Program-made: the position numbers and the translations under genes
Notes under the pieces: model-generated
The model's database searches: none
Told to the model about the DNA's origin: nothing
What the model saw: only the letters and a program-made list of their open reading frames with translations
Origin: Lasiosphaeris hirsuta
Taxonomy: Eukaryota; Ascomycota; Sordariomycetes; Sordariales; Lasiosphaeriaceae
Assembly: GCA_030549175.1 (NCBI GenBank)
Contig: JAUKUA010000009.1
Location: forward strand, 310,001-374,000
Length of the DNA stretch: 64,000 bases
Reading direction: 5' to 3'
Part shown: positions 11,560 through 23,397 of the stretch, piece by piece
Position numbering within the stretch: position 1 is the first letter of the stretch
Layout: each line of letters opens with the position of its first letter

Positions 11560-12553
11560 GCGAGGAGAACAAGAATTTGATGGCTGAGCAGAGGAGGTCG
11601 GCCTGGAGGACCTCCAGCCCCCAGAATATGGCCATGTCCTGGGCGAGTCCGAATTCCTGGACGACTCAGCCGCGGTGGGACCACGACCGGGAGAAGAAGG
11701 CAAATACCTGGTCCACTACTCGCCCGAGAAGTGCGGGAGGCCGAGGATGTGGTATGTGCGGGGTTCGTGGATGCTCATGGACGTGATGAAGCCCATGTCT
11801 CCCAGGTCCCGCTAGGTAAAGATGGATGCCTTTAGGCCGTGGTTACGTGTAGATCTTTTGTGGGAGTTTGAGCAAGGGTAGTAGCTACAAGAGGCTGTCC
11901 CCGACGGCCGGGTCCAGGTCGACACACGAGACCTCCATACCCCCATAGACTAAGATATGCCCTACCCAAAGGAAGACGGATAGGACTTGCGCCGGCGCGA
12001 TAGTTGCCCCTACCGTACCAAGAAGCTCGCCGTGGCTCAATGTGTTGATCCAGGGGAAGATGGAAAGCTATGGGTCACGTAGGCCTCGTAATACGGCATA
12101 GAGTACCGGGAAGGCTTCGAGCTCGTCTGGCCGGCTCCCGAGGCGATAGTGGATGCCGTTAGAGGGTTAGTAGGTATCCTAGACGTAGGAGAACATGTAG
12201 TACGGGTAATATTCTAGGCCCAGAGCGGAGAGAATACCTAGGTCTATCTAAGTTGGTTCGTAGTAGATTACCGCCCCGGGGTCGTCGCTAGGATATAGTA
12301 TAAACGTACTAATCGTTAACGTCTCAGAGCGGGCCCCATTTTAGGCCTCACTCTCTCTAAATATGGGAGGAGGGTAATCTATAGCTTCAGCCTTCCTTCT
12401 GATATATAGGGTATAAGGGCTAGTTATTACATTCGTACTCCGTGTCACACTGCTGAGCTCACCTGAGGTCAACAGGGTGAAGTACCTCCTTGACCTGGGC
12501 CCATAGTGATCGCCACAGCGATTGTCACACCATGTCTTGCGTATAAGATACAC
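11560..12553 (-). pseudogene. unrecognised decayed coding relic with many TAG/TAA stops
   Basis: On the minus strand one continuous frame of about 330 codons has protein-like composition but is cut by about eight stops, mostly TAG and TAA with one TGA. Stretches between stops include GAVIYYEPT, LGLEYYPYYMFSYV, GIHYRLGSRPDELEAFPVLY, LSIFPWINTLSHGELLGTV and VLSVFLWVGHILVYGG. Most stops fit CAG or CAA changed by C-to-T in a CpA context, the hallmark of repeat-induced point mutation. I do not recognise the family. The hydrophobic stretch after SHGELLGTV could be a membrane segment. The strand choice rests only on this reading and could be wrong. Confidence 0.4.
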
Positions 12554-15403
12554 ACAGTATTGGGAACATCCTTCAGATGGACCCGCACAGCACGTGGCCA
12601 GTGGCCTTCGGCCGGCACGCAGGTCGATCGATCCTCAGGTACGACCACGGGTCAAGCCGGGACCCTAACACCACTAACAAGCAGAAGTGGCCCACCCAGT
12701 AGACCTCGCCTACGCTAGGCTATGTCACCAAACTTCAGATTTGTCATGGATAGCCACTTAACCTCAGCATCGTAGTCGGAGCTGCAGAAATCAGCCAAAA
12801 GATCAGTATGACGATTCAGCAGGTGTGACACAGGCCAGCCACAGTGGGGCTGGGGTCTGGCAATCACACGGTGAGTAATCAGGCGAAGAATCAGACTGCA
12901 GAGCTATGACCAATCTTGACTCGACTGCACAGATCGTGATCTGGGGAGAAGATGGTGTAGGGAGATGGAATGATGCGACAATGATAAACACGATGCTTCG
13001 CAGTTGCAAGACAAGAGAAACAGAAGGGTTCACGAGGTTGTATTACCCCTCAGCTTCACTGAAGTTCAGCTGATAATCTTTCTAGGTTCTGTTTCCAAAA
13101 AGGACTGAGGAGCTTCTTCCTCTCGAGGATCCGTCGCAGCGCACATGTTTCATTTATCTGGAGGGCTATGTATAATATACAAGGATACTAAGATACCTAA
13201 TAATCAGTCCTAGCCGCTCGTCGGTCCCGAATCTTCGCCATCGCTTCACTCCTGTACTTTACAGGGTACCACAAGGGTGGACTCTTGGCATTTACAGAGT
13301 CGAGATCAATGCTAGTAAAGAGCTGAATCACTATGGCGGTCAGACCAATATACCCCCCGACTGACTGGAGAGTTTATACCGACGGTTTATATTTGAACTA
13401 GGGCTCATTTGCTGGAGATACATTGGTATAGTTGCCTTCTAAGTTGTTTAGGACTGCCGTCCAAATCAATCCATAGGACGCGGGCTACGAGACGTCATCG
13501 TCGCCGTTACCTCGTTTCAAAGTCTTAGCACTACAATATCGAAATCAGGGTAACCTTGGCAAGCGCTTTGCTCTCTTAGCCAGAGCATACACTATTTAAC
13601 ACACTCTTTTGTGCCACTGCTCCGCCCCAGATTTGTCAGAACAAACAAACAAGTCAGGTCAAAGAGCAGGGGCTGGACGTCGTCCTAGTTGGGGTTCTGG
13701 ATTCCGGTTGCTTGAATCGGCTGCTGTTCCTAATCCTCTGTATGGAACTGGTCTACCAAGCCGTGGGCCTGCATTCTGATTCTTGACCAAGCCAATACCC
13801 CTTGAGTAATGTCAAAGGGGGAAAGGATCGACAATTCAACCCTAATTCTATGCAGCCACTGTGAACACTAATATAACCAAACTCCTCGTTCGCTAGAGTC
13901 GCCATCGATGCAATGATGCCACCCAACCTCGGCTGAAGATTGGGAAAGGGGCTCGTTTACGCAACATGACGTACCCATGTGGCCTGAATGGACGTCTGCA
14001 AACACTGCCACATGCAACGCCGACAGCCACGACCCTCAGGGCGTGTTGCTCGGAGCATATACCCCGCGCGCACGGTGGATAATACCCTGACACGTAAACA
14101 CTTAACACCTCGTCAACAAGAATTAAATTCCTAGATTATTATTATTTGATGAATATAATGCTATTATGGCCGACAATAACGAAACCCGCTGAAAAACGTG
14201 AACCTCTATGTAATACGAAGGCAAGACCGCTGTCTTTTAGTTCAGAGTTCCTAGAGATGCGGGATGGAAAATTAGGGAAAGCTGAGTTGAGACGGCAAAG
14301 CTACCTAATTACATGGACGGGAATAATTGTTACGCTGAAGCTCGACAAGCTCGCGAATATTCTCTTCAGAGCGTGCGTTCCACGAAACCAAGCTCATTTA
14401 ATGGGCCAAGTCCCGCAAAGGTCATGATCTACGTCTGTTGCGACATTGGAGTCTATCATCGCTAACGATAACCCCTGAGCCCCTGAGTAATTAGGAAGTT
14501 ACCGCGGTTCTGGGCCGCTTGAGACATGCATGCTGCGCGTATGCCTTGATTGAGTGTGGAACCTGTGCCTGTGTGTCCAATGACAGCGCTTTCTTTTCAA
14601 TACATCAGCGATCCGTCTTGGCTCGGCCCAAACTTCAATGCCCCACGGGAGATGCTCAGGTGCCAAGGTCGGCTCTCAATATGCCCCGCTTACCCGCGGC
14701 TGCTATTAACCTTTTATCAGGAGACCCAAGTAGAGGGATGATCGGCCTGGCCCGGCCCCGGAGACTTCGACGCCAACCGGGATTTTTTTCTCTGCTTTGT
14801 ACGACTGATTGACATAGAGCCAATATCCATAGGGCTACCAGAGCGTCTAGACAAGCGTAATCGACAGCTGTTGTTTCTATGCTCGAAATCGTCATTCATC
14901 CCTTATACTCTCACGAGACTCTGAAAACCTAGACTAGCCTTGATACCGAAGCTGTTGAATGCTTCCATTATCGAGACCAGTTTCATCTTGCGATGTCAGC
15001 TCTCGGCATTCTCATTTCACCCACCCCACAGAGGTGCTTCCACCTCTTGCGTCTGCATGCATGTGGCTCTCAGCAACACGTTGCAGACCGAATTTCCCCT
15101 CAAATGCCAAGGTGCAACATGGCATTGTTCAAATATAGCAACCTAGCTTTCCGAATCTGTCTTCCTATCACTTTCAGCCCGCCTCACCAGTTCTGCTATC
15201 GTTACATTCAACCCGTCTGATGGGCCAAATGGCGCGCTACCCTACCGAAACGATGCAAACTATTGGATTTTGACAAACTGGGTCGCCGCGACGCTCAACA
15301 ACTCCTCCATCTACTAATTATCGGATTTCACGGACTGCAAGAGATATGGCCAAGATGCGGCTTGGAGATGACCACGCGCGGGAGATTGCAATCCCTCGTC
15401 AGG
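12554..15403. other. long gene-free stretch
   Basis: Nearly 3 kb with no frame I can defend. The frames are short, and local AT-rich patches (13160-13200, 14115-14160) and scattered stops suggest non-coding or thoroughly decayed DNA. The right end is laccase promoter. Confidence 0.45.
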
Positions 15404-15412
15404 TATAAAAAG
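15404..15412 (+). promoter_or_regulatory. TATA box of the laccase gene
   Basis: TATAAAAAG lies 166 bp upstream of the laccase ATG in an otherwise mixed sequence. The following CT-rich leader (15480-15560) is typical of strongly expressed fungal genes. Confidence 0.5.
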
Positions 15413-15569
15413 CCCATGGTGAACTCAGCATCTCAGGATTCATCATCAGCAGACACGGCGTCCGGGACAAGCAGCACCTCGCTGCGTTACACTCCTTTTT
15501 CTTACCCCTCAGTCATTCCTTCGTACTCCCCTGACTTCATACTTTCGTTCCGGCTAGTAGCCACACGCA

Positions 15570-17874
15570 ATGCGCGCCACTCACTTACTTCAGGGCCTTG
15601 GTTGCCTGCTCTTACTAGGGGTTGGCAAGGCCGTTCCGTTCTCTCCAAGCTCTCCTGACCAGGACCTTGACCTGTCTCCTCGCGCGGAGCTTGTCACGAG
15701 AGCTCCCACTTGCAACACGCCAACCAACCGTGCTTGCTGGACCACCGGGTTTAATATCAACACGGACTATGAGGCGTCATTCCCTGCCGCGGGAGTTGTC
15801 CGCAACTACAACTTGTTAGATCTCCATCATCGACCCCACTCAGCAAGACACTAACCCAAGTGTTTTAGTGTCATCACCGAGCACGACAACTGGGTTGGAG
15901 GAGATGGTGTGCCCAAGAAGAAGGCGATGTTAATCAACGGTATGTCTTTCCTCCTCGGCTATGACATTGGCGGGATGACGCTGATGAAATTCTAGGTCAA
16001 TTCCCAGGACCCACCATCAGGGCTGACTGGGGTGACACCATCCGTGTGACTGTCACTAACAGCCTTCGTGTCAATGGCACCTCCATTCACTGGCACGGTG
16101 TCCGCATGTTCAACAACAACGTTAATGACGGGTGAGTCCCTCAGGGTTGAGGTCGAATGAGACGACTGACGCAAGAAGCTAGCGCGAACGGCATTACTGA
16201 GTGTCCCATCCCCCCTGGCGGTTCCAAGGTCTATACCTTCCGTGCTGAACAGTACGGCAGCTCTTGGTAGGTCCCTGTTCGCTGGTTCGCAGATAGCTCG
16301 ATTCATGATTTCTACGACGCTTGATCGCACGCCCTGTATCATGTCAAACCGCGCGATCGAGTAGGAGCTAACTCTCGCAGGTATCACTCGCATTTCTCTT
16401 CCCAGTACGCCAACGGTGTTGTTGGAACCATTCAAATTGATGGGCCTGCATCGCTACCGTATGATGAGGACTTGGGAGTCTTCCCCATCACCGATTGGTA
16501 CTACGGTGCCGCTGATGAGATTCAGCATTCGCTCATTCCTCCTCCCGGGGCTGCTCCACCTAGTGACAACGTGCTCTTCAATGGTAAGCATGTGAACGCG
16601 GACGGCGGCGGCAGCTATTATAGGGTAAAGCTCAAGCCCGGGAAACGACACCGGCTGAGGTCAGTCATGACACCTACTCCATATGCGCTCCAGCATTGAC
16701 AATTCTCTCAGGATCATCAACACTTCTGTTGACAACACCTTCACCATCAGCCTGGTCAACCACCAGATGACCGTCATCGAGTCAGATTTCGTCCCAGTCA
16801 ACGCCTTCACCGCGTCCAGCCTATTCCTGGCCGTCGGACAGCGCTACGACGTCACCATTGACGCCAACCAAGCAGTGGGTAACTACTGGTTCAACGTCAC
16901 CTTCTCGGCATCGGGTCTCTGCGGTGTTTCCAACATGCCTTTCCCAGCGGCTATCATCCAGTATGAGGGAGCCAGTAACACGGCTCTTCCCACAATCAGG
17001 GGCACTCCACCCCCGGACAGCAGGTGCGAGGACACGACCAGCCTTGTCCCCATTGTCACCCGTACAGCTCCTTCGGCTTCTTTCACAGCGTCTCCCAGTA
17101 ATAACCTTGATGTCAACCTCACTGTCCAGAACTGGCAAGGCCAGCAGCGTGTCTACTGGAAGGTCAAAGGCCAAGATATGAACATCACTTGGGATGAGCC
17201 CACGCTGGAATATCTTGCCAAGGGAAACATGAGCTTCCCGCAGCGCTACAACGTCTTCCAGGTGCCGCAATCTAACCAGGTAAGACTTTTGCATCCCATG
17301 ACAACAAGAGCAAGCTAACGAAAGCACAGTGGTCTTTCTGGGTCGTCGAGAATCTGCTCGGGGTCCCCGTGAGTAGAAACACAGCCCCTATCCCGCAAAG
17401 ACTATCGGCGCGAACTAACATGTCTCAGCACCCCATGCATCTTCACGGCCACGACTTCCTCATTCTCGGCCGCTCCCCCGCTCTCGCCGACCCCTTCAGC
17501 GTCAGCCCCCGCCGCTACAATGACGCGACGGACCGGTCCAAGCTCAAATTTACCAACCCCACGCGACGTGATACAACGATGCTACCCGGAAACGGCTGGC
17601 TTGTCGTGGCGTTTCGGTATGTCTTTCCCTGTTTCTCCCTTTGGTCTGGCGGCCAAGCTGACCTCCACGCAGCACGGATAACCCCGGAGCGTGGCTTTTC
17701 CACTGCCACATTGCCTGGCATGTGTCCCAAGGACTGAGCATCCAGTTCCTGGAGCGCGTCCAGGACATACCGAGGACTGTTCCTTTGAACAGTATCAGGC
17801 CCAATTGTGATGCTTGGGAGACGTACTATGCTGCGTCTCCTTTTAAGCAATTTGATTCGGGACTGAGGATTTGA
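15570..17874 (+). CDS. laccase (ascomycete multicopper oxidase)
   Basis: Nine exons (15570-15814, 15869-15939, 15996-16131, 16183-16266, 16381-16659, 16712-17279, 17330-17368, 17429-17616, 17673-17874) encode 603 residues. A signal peptide (about 1-22) and a short propeptide lead into three cupredoxin domains. Copper ligands are present: HWHG at 137-140, WYHSH with His181 and His183, HPMHLHG at 475-481, and HCHIAWH at 547-553. Cys548 is the type-1 ligand and Leu558 the axial residue, the high-potential ascomycete arrangement. The C-terminus is DSGLRI, matching the DSGL plug at which ascomycete laccases are trimmed. It is secreted and oxidises phenols with reduction of O2 to water; melanin, lignin or detoxification roles are possible. 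It is intact, with all splice phases agreeing. Confidence 0.95.
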
Positions 17875-19910
17875 TCAATATGCTGAGCTCTCTGTGTGGA
17901 TGAATTTTGCGACTGGGATTGAGCAAGTGGAAAGTTGGAGACATGTCGCTTTGGCCCTTGCGTGTGCCGTTTTAGTTCTTGGGATTTGACTGGGAGAGAA
18001 AGTAGGGGGCTGAGGGGTGTGAACTTCCCCTGAGCTCCTTTTCTTGTAACTACAAGTTAAACCCCTTTCTTTTTCAACGCCACACCGGACGTTGTTGAAG
18101 CTCTTTTTTGTGAGTCAGGCCGCGCGGTTGATAAGGACACCAGGAAGGCCCTTGCTTTTGGGCAGTTGTATCCATAGGAATTGAATTACTGCCCCTTTTG
18201 ACTTGTTCTTTTGCCCTAGTCTTAACAAAGGATAGGGTTAGATTTGATTGTTCGGCAGTCTGGGTTATGAATTAGTTCGTTTGCACTCCGATTGTCTTCT
18301 ACCTAAGCAATCCGAAGCTCCCCCTCGAGCTTAACTCTCTTCTACTTGGTCGCCGGACGGCGCTCGACACGATCATTGTAAACCCTGGTCACACAGAGCA
18401 CTATGTGCTGTTCCTCATGGACACCCGAGGGATGAACGCAACCAACCTAGGCAACCAAAACCCATATCGGCTTGGCGGAGTACTGGATCGCAGCTGGGAC
18501 GGCCAATAAAATGCACTGTCTCCCTGTCAGGTAGCAAATCTTTTGTCACACAAATGCGCTGCTCCAATAAATGACACATGTAGGTAGCAATCTCTTTAGA
18601 AAAGGAAAGTGACAAAACAGCATGCCGTGCGGCTGAAAGTGGAGGGGCGGAAGGTACTCTATCCCCCCCTCGTGGCTGCGCCACGTTCAACATACCTCAT
18701 AATCTTCGGAACCCAGGGTAAAAGGCTACCATTGGATATTATGTTGGAGGTGCTGCCCCACCTCGAAGGTAGCGCACACGCCACCTCGCCTGCCTGGCAA
18801 GTGCCATGGCCTTAGCGCCATGCCACACCTAGATAGCTGCTGCAGGCCAGGAAATTCCTGGCCCGCAACAACAACAACAATTCATCACCACTTTTCCCAA
18901 TTGCTCTGCTTCGCCCACATATTACCATTCCAGGCCCGGCAACATGAAACCTATCAAATATTGAGCTGATTTTGCGTCAAGATCTTGTAGGTAGACTACT
19001 GGGGCGAAGAGTCTAAATCTAGAACCGGTAATAGGTAGTAACCGGTCGTTATAACGCATCGGACGTAATCATCCCGACTGTCGGTTCACAACTTAGAACT
19101 TTCCATATTTAACGTCTGGAAGTATATAAAGCATAGTATACTCACCCAATCCCCCTCTCAGCGTGATTTTGGCAGCGAGACGAAAGTCATGCTCAAGGCG
19201 GCTCAGAAGGCGAATGGTACCGATGACGATGGCGTCTATGGGCTGAGACGAGGAGCAGGATCAAATTCGGGCTGTATTTTAATGGGAACCCGAGCGATAA
19301 GTTTTGTAAGAGGTTGAGCAACTGGTGAGGGTGAATGGTGGATTTAAATGGATATTTTTTCAATTTCGTTACCCAATCTGTCACAACAGCTCTATATACG
19401 TCTCCTCGGTGTTGTGGAGTTTTAAACCAAAGCCGTTAGCTAAAGTGTATTCAGAGCGCAGCCGGTAAGCTACTTGTTGCCCCAAGCCGATATTTGACTT
19501 TTGCCCCCCAAACCTACTTCCTAGGTGGACGCTGTGGACTTCGTCTCCTTCCGGAATTCAATCCGCACCGGTGCCAGCGCATTCAAAATACCGTCCAAAT
19601 CTCAAAGGCCCCATTCGGAAACACCTGCTAGCAGGGGCTACCAAAAACCTTTGCGAGATGCACTCAATCGCTCTATTATGAGGTGCTACGGAGGGAAGAA
19701 CGCAACATAACTAGCTGCTCCTGGGGCATCCTGATCTGGATTCACATCAAAAAGCGGAAGACGGGCAAACAATGAAGTAGTAGCTCTCAAATTACTTGCG
19801 GTTCGACCTATTCAGTGAATTGGCTGCGAGGCCAACCTTCGACCCTTGGTGGTGGGGATCGCCCCTCGGTTCAATGGGTGACTTTGCTTTTACAACCCTT
19901 CCAGACGCAA
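17875..19910. other. long gene-free stretch
   Basis: Laccase 3' flank, then 2 kb between convergent genes with no recognisable domain. The GTAACAA and AGGTAG words are low-complexity only. Confidence 0.45.
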
Positions 19911-20812
19911 CTAGAATGGAATCTTCGACCCCTCGGGTCCCAAAAACCCATCAATCTCACCAACGTTCTTCCTCGTCGCCTCATCAGTGAGCTTCACGAC
20001 CCTCTTGGCGCTCTGTTCAGAAGTATACTCGCCCTTCGCTGCGTCTCCGTAAACCTCGGCGGCCGCACTCCCCATAGCAGTGTCAACTGTCCCAGGATGG
20101 ACCGCCGTAGCGATCAACCAGTCATTCTCATAGTGTACCCTCCTCACAAAGTGATTCAGCGCCGCCTTGCTGGTACCATAGCTTGCGAGGTTATACGGCC
20201 CGGTATAATGGATCATACCCGTGCTACCGATGAGAGACGTGATGCCGATGAACTTGGGCTCCTTCGCCGCCTTGAGTAGGTTGTAGAATGCCTTGAACAG
20301 CTTGATCGGGCCGAGAAGATTGATCTCGAGCTGGTCGCGGAAGCTCTTGAGATTGGCCGTGTGCGCGGGCTCGTTGTAGACGCAGATGCCTGCGTTGGCG
20401 ATGAGGATGTCGAGGTGGGTAATTTCTTGCTGGACAGTGTAGGCGGCGTCATCGGCATCGGTATCGGAGGCGGAATCGATTTTCACAAAGCTCAACTTGC
20501 TGTCCGCGGCTTTGGGGAGGTTCGAGAGCTCAACGGAACTTGGGGACGTGATGTCGCGGACAGCTGCGATGACGGTGTGGGAGGGGCGTTGAAGGTAGAT
20601 GGCGGCGATGCTCTTTCCGATGCCCCGGTTGGCACCCGTGATGAGGACAGTGGTGGCTATGGTGTGGTATTGACTACGGAAATGTTGAAACACGTGAGCT
20701 GGGTGCTTGAATCGAAAGATTTATGGCGTTGATATTCTGAAGACGAATACTGAAAGACAAAGGCTATGGATATTGCAAGCGTTTCGCTGTACTACTTTAT
20801 GGTAAGGGGCAT
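19911..20812 (-). CDS. short-chain dehydrogenase/reductase (ketoreductase-like)
   Basis: The main exon (20673-19911) encodes a classical SDR: the NAD(P)-binding TGANRGIG, then DILIANAGIC, a GITSLIGSTG segment with the catalytic Ser, YGTSK with catalytic Tyr and Lys, and PGTVDTAMG. It resembles the small norsolorinic-acid-ketoreductase-like group. The open frame reaches back to a GTG at 20693 but has no ATG before the Rossmann motif, so a 5' exon is needed. The best I see is ATG at 20812 with a 17-nt exon, donor GTAGTA at 20795 and acceptor ending 20674, which gives 259 residues. That first exon is tentative; the rest is firm. It is a cytosolic oxidoreductase of unknown substrate. Confidence 0.85.
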
Positions 20813-20848
20813 ATGGTCTGCTTAGTCAACAAAACCGGTCGCCCGACC

Positions 20849-20885
20849 TCCGACTCGGCGGAACAGAAACTTCCGACTCGGCGGA
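20849..20885. repeat. short direct repeat TCCGACTCGGCGGA
   Basis: Two identical 14-base copies 23 bp apart, just upstream of the SDR start on its promoter side. They could be a regulator half-site pair or a chance duplication. Confidence 0.6.
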
Positions 20886-21444
20886 GAAGGAGTTTCCGGA
20901 GATATTTGGCTTTTTCCCATCACGTCCGCTCGACCAAAGGAAGGAATATTCTACTGCCCTCAGCGCTCCTACGGCTCGAAGGAATGTAACTACATTGTGG
21001 TAAACTTGCGAACTGCAGATAAGAGACAGCCCAATCGCCCATTCTGCCAACTACCGAGACTACCATAACGCAAACAATATCTCCTACCAGGCCCGGCCCA
21101 ACGCTAGACCCTCCAAGTCAAAACACAATGCTATACGCTCAGGGGGCTTTGGCTGTCACCATTGACTCAAAAACACCACAGACCAGCCCTCCCAAAAGGG
21201 CCACTTTTACAGACCAGAGCCTCGAGTAAGGTACCCTTTGGCACAACACCCCCCCACCCGATTGCAAAGACGAAGGAATGAAGGACAGCTCAAAGTCAGA
21301 ACCACCCCTCGCAGGCCTCTGTAGGCACACAGAAGCCTTTTTCGATCTGTGCATCGCCCCTCTCTCCACCTTTGAGCCGGGTTCAAGTCGAAACAGTCTC
21401 TTCCGCGTGATCTGACCGAAATCCATTAGAACATCATGCCTCAA

Positions 21445-22134
21445 TCAGTGATATCCCCCATCCAAGAATGTGCCCTCGTCCTCCCTACCAGAATCCCGGT
21501 TCCCACGCCTCGGCAAGTCAACCAGCATAACCTCCAAATCACCTTGTTTCGTCCGCCTAGTATTATATCTCATCCTAGTATCCTTCATCCGCTCTGCAAG
21601 TTCCTTCCCATGGCCTACGCTCCTCCCCTCCGCCCCCGGCAGATCCAGCGCGTCCCTTAGCAGCTTTGCCACCGGCAGATAACTATCATGGTCACGTATC
21701 CAGACGTTCCTGCATGCGTAGTAAACCCCCCCACGGCGAGGATTTGCCCGCTCAGGATGACCCCCAGGACAGCGATTGCCCTGGGCCACTATGCTCTCGG
21801 GAAAATATATGGATGGTTTCATTACCCCAGATGTTTGACTCAGTGTCACGTTACCTTTGCGGACGGAGGAGCTAGGGGTGCAGACCAAGCCTAGGCTGGG
21901 GATCAAGCCAGAGTCATTCGTAGACAGTTGGCCCCATCCTGCCACAAATCGATCGATGGCATTCGGGTTTGCATCCCCGCACACGCTACCGTTGAAAGCA
22001 ATTTTGGGCCATGTGACGCCGAGGTAGAGGGGATTGGGGCACGACTTTGTTTTCAGCGTGAACTTGTTCTCAAAATATTCGTACACGGAAGTGGCTCCGC
22101 CCCTAGCCTGAGTGGGAGTATCGATGACTTTTAG
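21445..22134 (-). pseudogene. fragment of an unidentified secreted or membrane protein
   Basis: An open frame of about 225 codons without a proper ATG (it begins at GTG if the first possible start is taken). The N-terminal half reads like conserved protein: YEYFENKFTLKT, CPNPLYLGVTWPKIAFNGSVCGD and DRFVAGWGQLS, with N-glycosylation-type sites. This is reminiscent of the ectodomain of large fungal proteins of unknown function. The C-terminal half becomes highly charged and repetitive, as when a frame is shifted. No upstream exon with a signal peptide was found. It is most likely a remnant. Confidence 0.35.
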
Positions 22135-22377
22135 AGCCGGCTCATGCCTAGGTGTCTTTCATCGGTCCTCACCTACTGGACCTCAAGCTTTGAAATTGGA
22201 AATTCTCCGGATTTAGAAGAAGCAATGTATAGACTATGATAGCTAGGGGACAATGCCACTGCAGAGGCTACATTGACACGTCACCCCTTCTCACCCTCGT
22301 TCATGATACTGTCGTGTACTTGTAATACGTTTATAATACGTTCGACATAATAGATTTCGATAATAGAGCGGCTTTGA

Positions 22378-22953
22378 TCAGATGATGCCACTTCGGTTAC
22401 TTGATCTGTGAAGTTCGGCAAAATCTTTGATGAACTCCCAGTCACGACACTGGTGGGTGGAATTGGCCCCTGTAAATCCATATCTCACTACCTGCCCATC
22501 AAACCCTATCGTTTTGTCGTCGGCGTAGTCGAGTGTAACATCACCGGAGCAGAGGACTGCCTGACGAATGTACTATATTGTGTACCGTCGTTAGCGGGAA
22601 GCAAAACTTCAGCTTCTACCAGTCTGCTTCTGGCTGGGAAAACATACATCCAAGCAATGGTACTCATGCCCACTCCCTGCATACGGAGACTTATCTCGCC
22701 TTTCATACTTGATTATCACATCTCGTAAAACCGCCTCATGTGAACTTGGTCAGTAGTAGACAAACATCTAGGGCATGAGAACTTACCAAGCAGTGTATTT
22801 GATGAGTCGCCGACAAGGAGTACACTTCGCCTTGTTCAAAATCATTGACGATTGGCTCGCTGGGCGGCATGTCAAAGCGTCGTGGAAAAGGGACGCGGAG
22901 AAATCCTGATCCAACTATTCGCAGAAGTTGGCAAGATATGTTACCTCAAGGTA

Positions 22954-22985
<32 letters not shown>

Positions 22986-23397
22986 GGAGTCGAAAAACAT
23001 ACTGGGCATAAGTTCATTCCACAATTTATCACCTTTTAAACCCTTGTCTTCAAACTCGGTTGGAAATTTGAACATGACTTGCTTGTTGGGTACTAAAAAG
23101 ACAAACGTGAGATCGAGAATATTATCGGGCCTCGGCCACCGCAGAATGTCATGCGTTTGACTCACTTTCCGGATAGAAGTTTCCACCGGATACAATACTG
23201 CCTTCGCCTGCCAGTGTTGGAAATATAGCGCAAGACGTAGTCCAATTGCGTCCAGTGGCAATACCGATAGTGAAAGCAGCCACCATGAACACCAGGACAA
23301 GGAGCGCCATCACAGCAGAAAAAGGACGAGGCGATTTCCGGCGGGGGGTTCGCTCGCCATCATCGTCAAGCGGAATGGCGGTATACACCTCTGACAT
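22378..23397 (-). CDS. UstYa-family (DUF3328) protein
   Basis: Five exons (23397-23166, 23077-23003, 22914-22787, 22734-22648, 22572-22378) give 238 residues in phase. A cytosolic N-terminus is followed by one membrane helix at about 28-50. The luminal part has FEDKGLKGDKLWNELMP, FDMPPSEPI, and the two diagnostic HxxHC motifs: HQIHC and HEYHC, the latter followed by LDYIRQAVLCSGDVTLDY. UstYa proteins catalyse oxidative cyclisation, chlorination or dehydrogenation in fungal ribosomal-peptide and other pathways; both metal-binding-type motifs are intact here. No precursor peptide with repeated cores and Lys-Arg sites was seen nearby. Intron 2 contains a 32-nt T/A homopolymer. The gene behind it is a small secreted Cys-rich protein on the same strand. 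Confidence 0.88.
22954..22985. repeat. T14A18 perfect homopolymer palindrome
   Basis: Fourteen T then eighteen A inside intron 2 of the UstYa-family gene. It can form a hairpin in single strands and is prone to length change and sequencing error. Confidence 0.9.
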
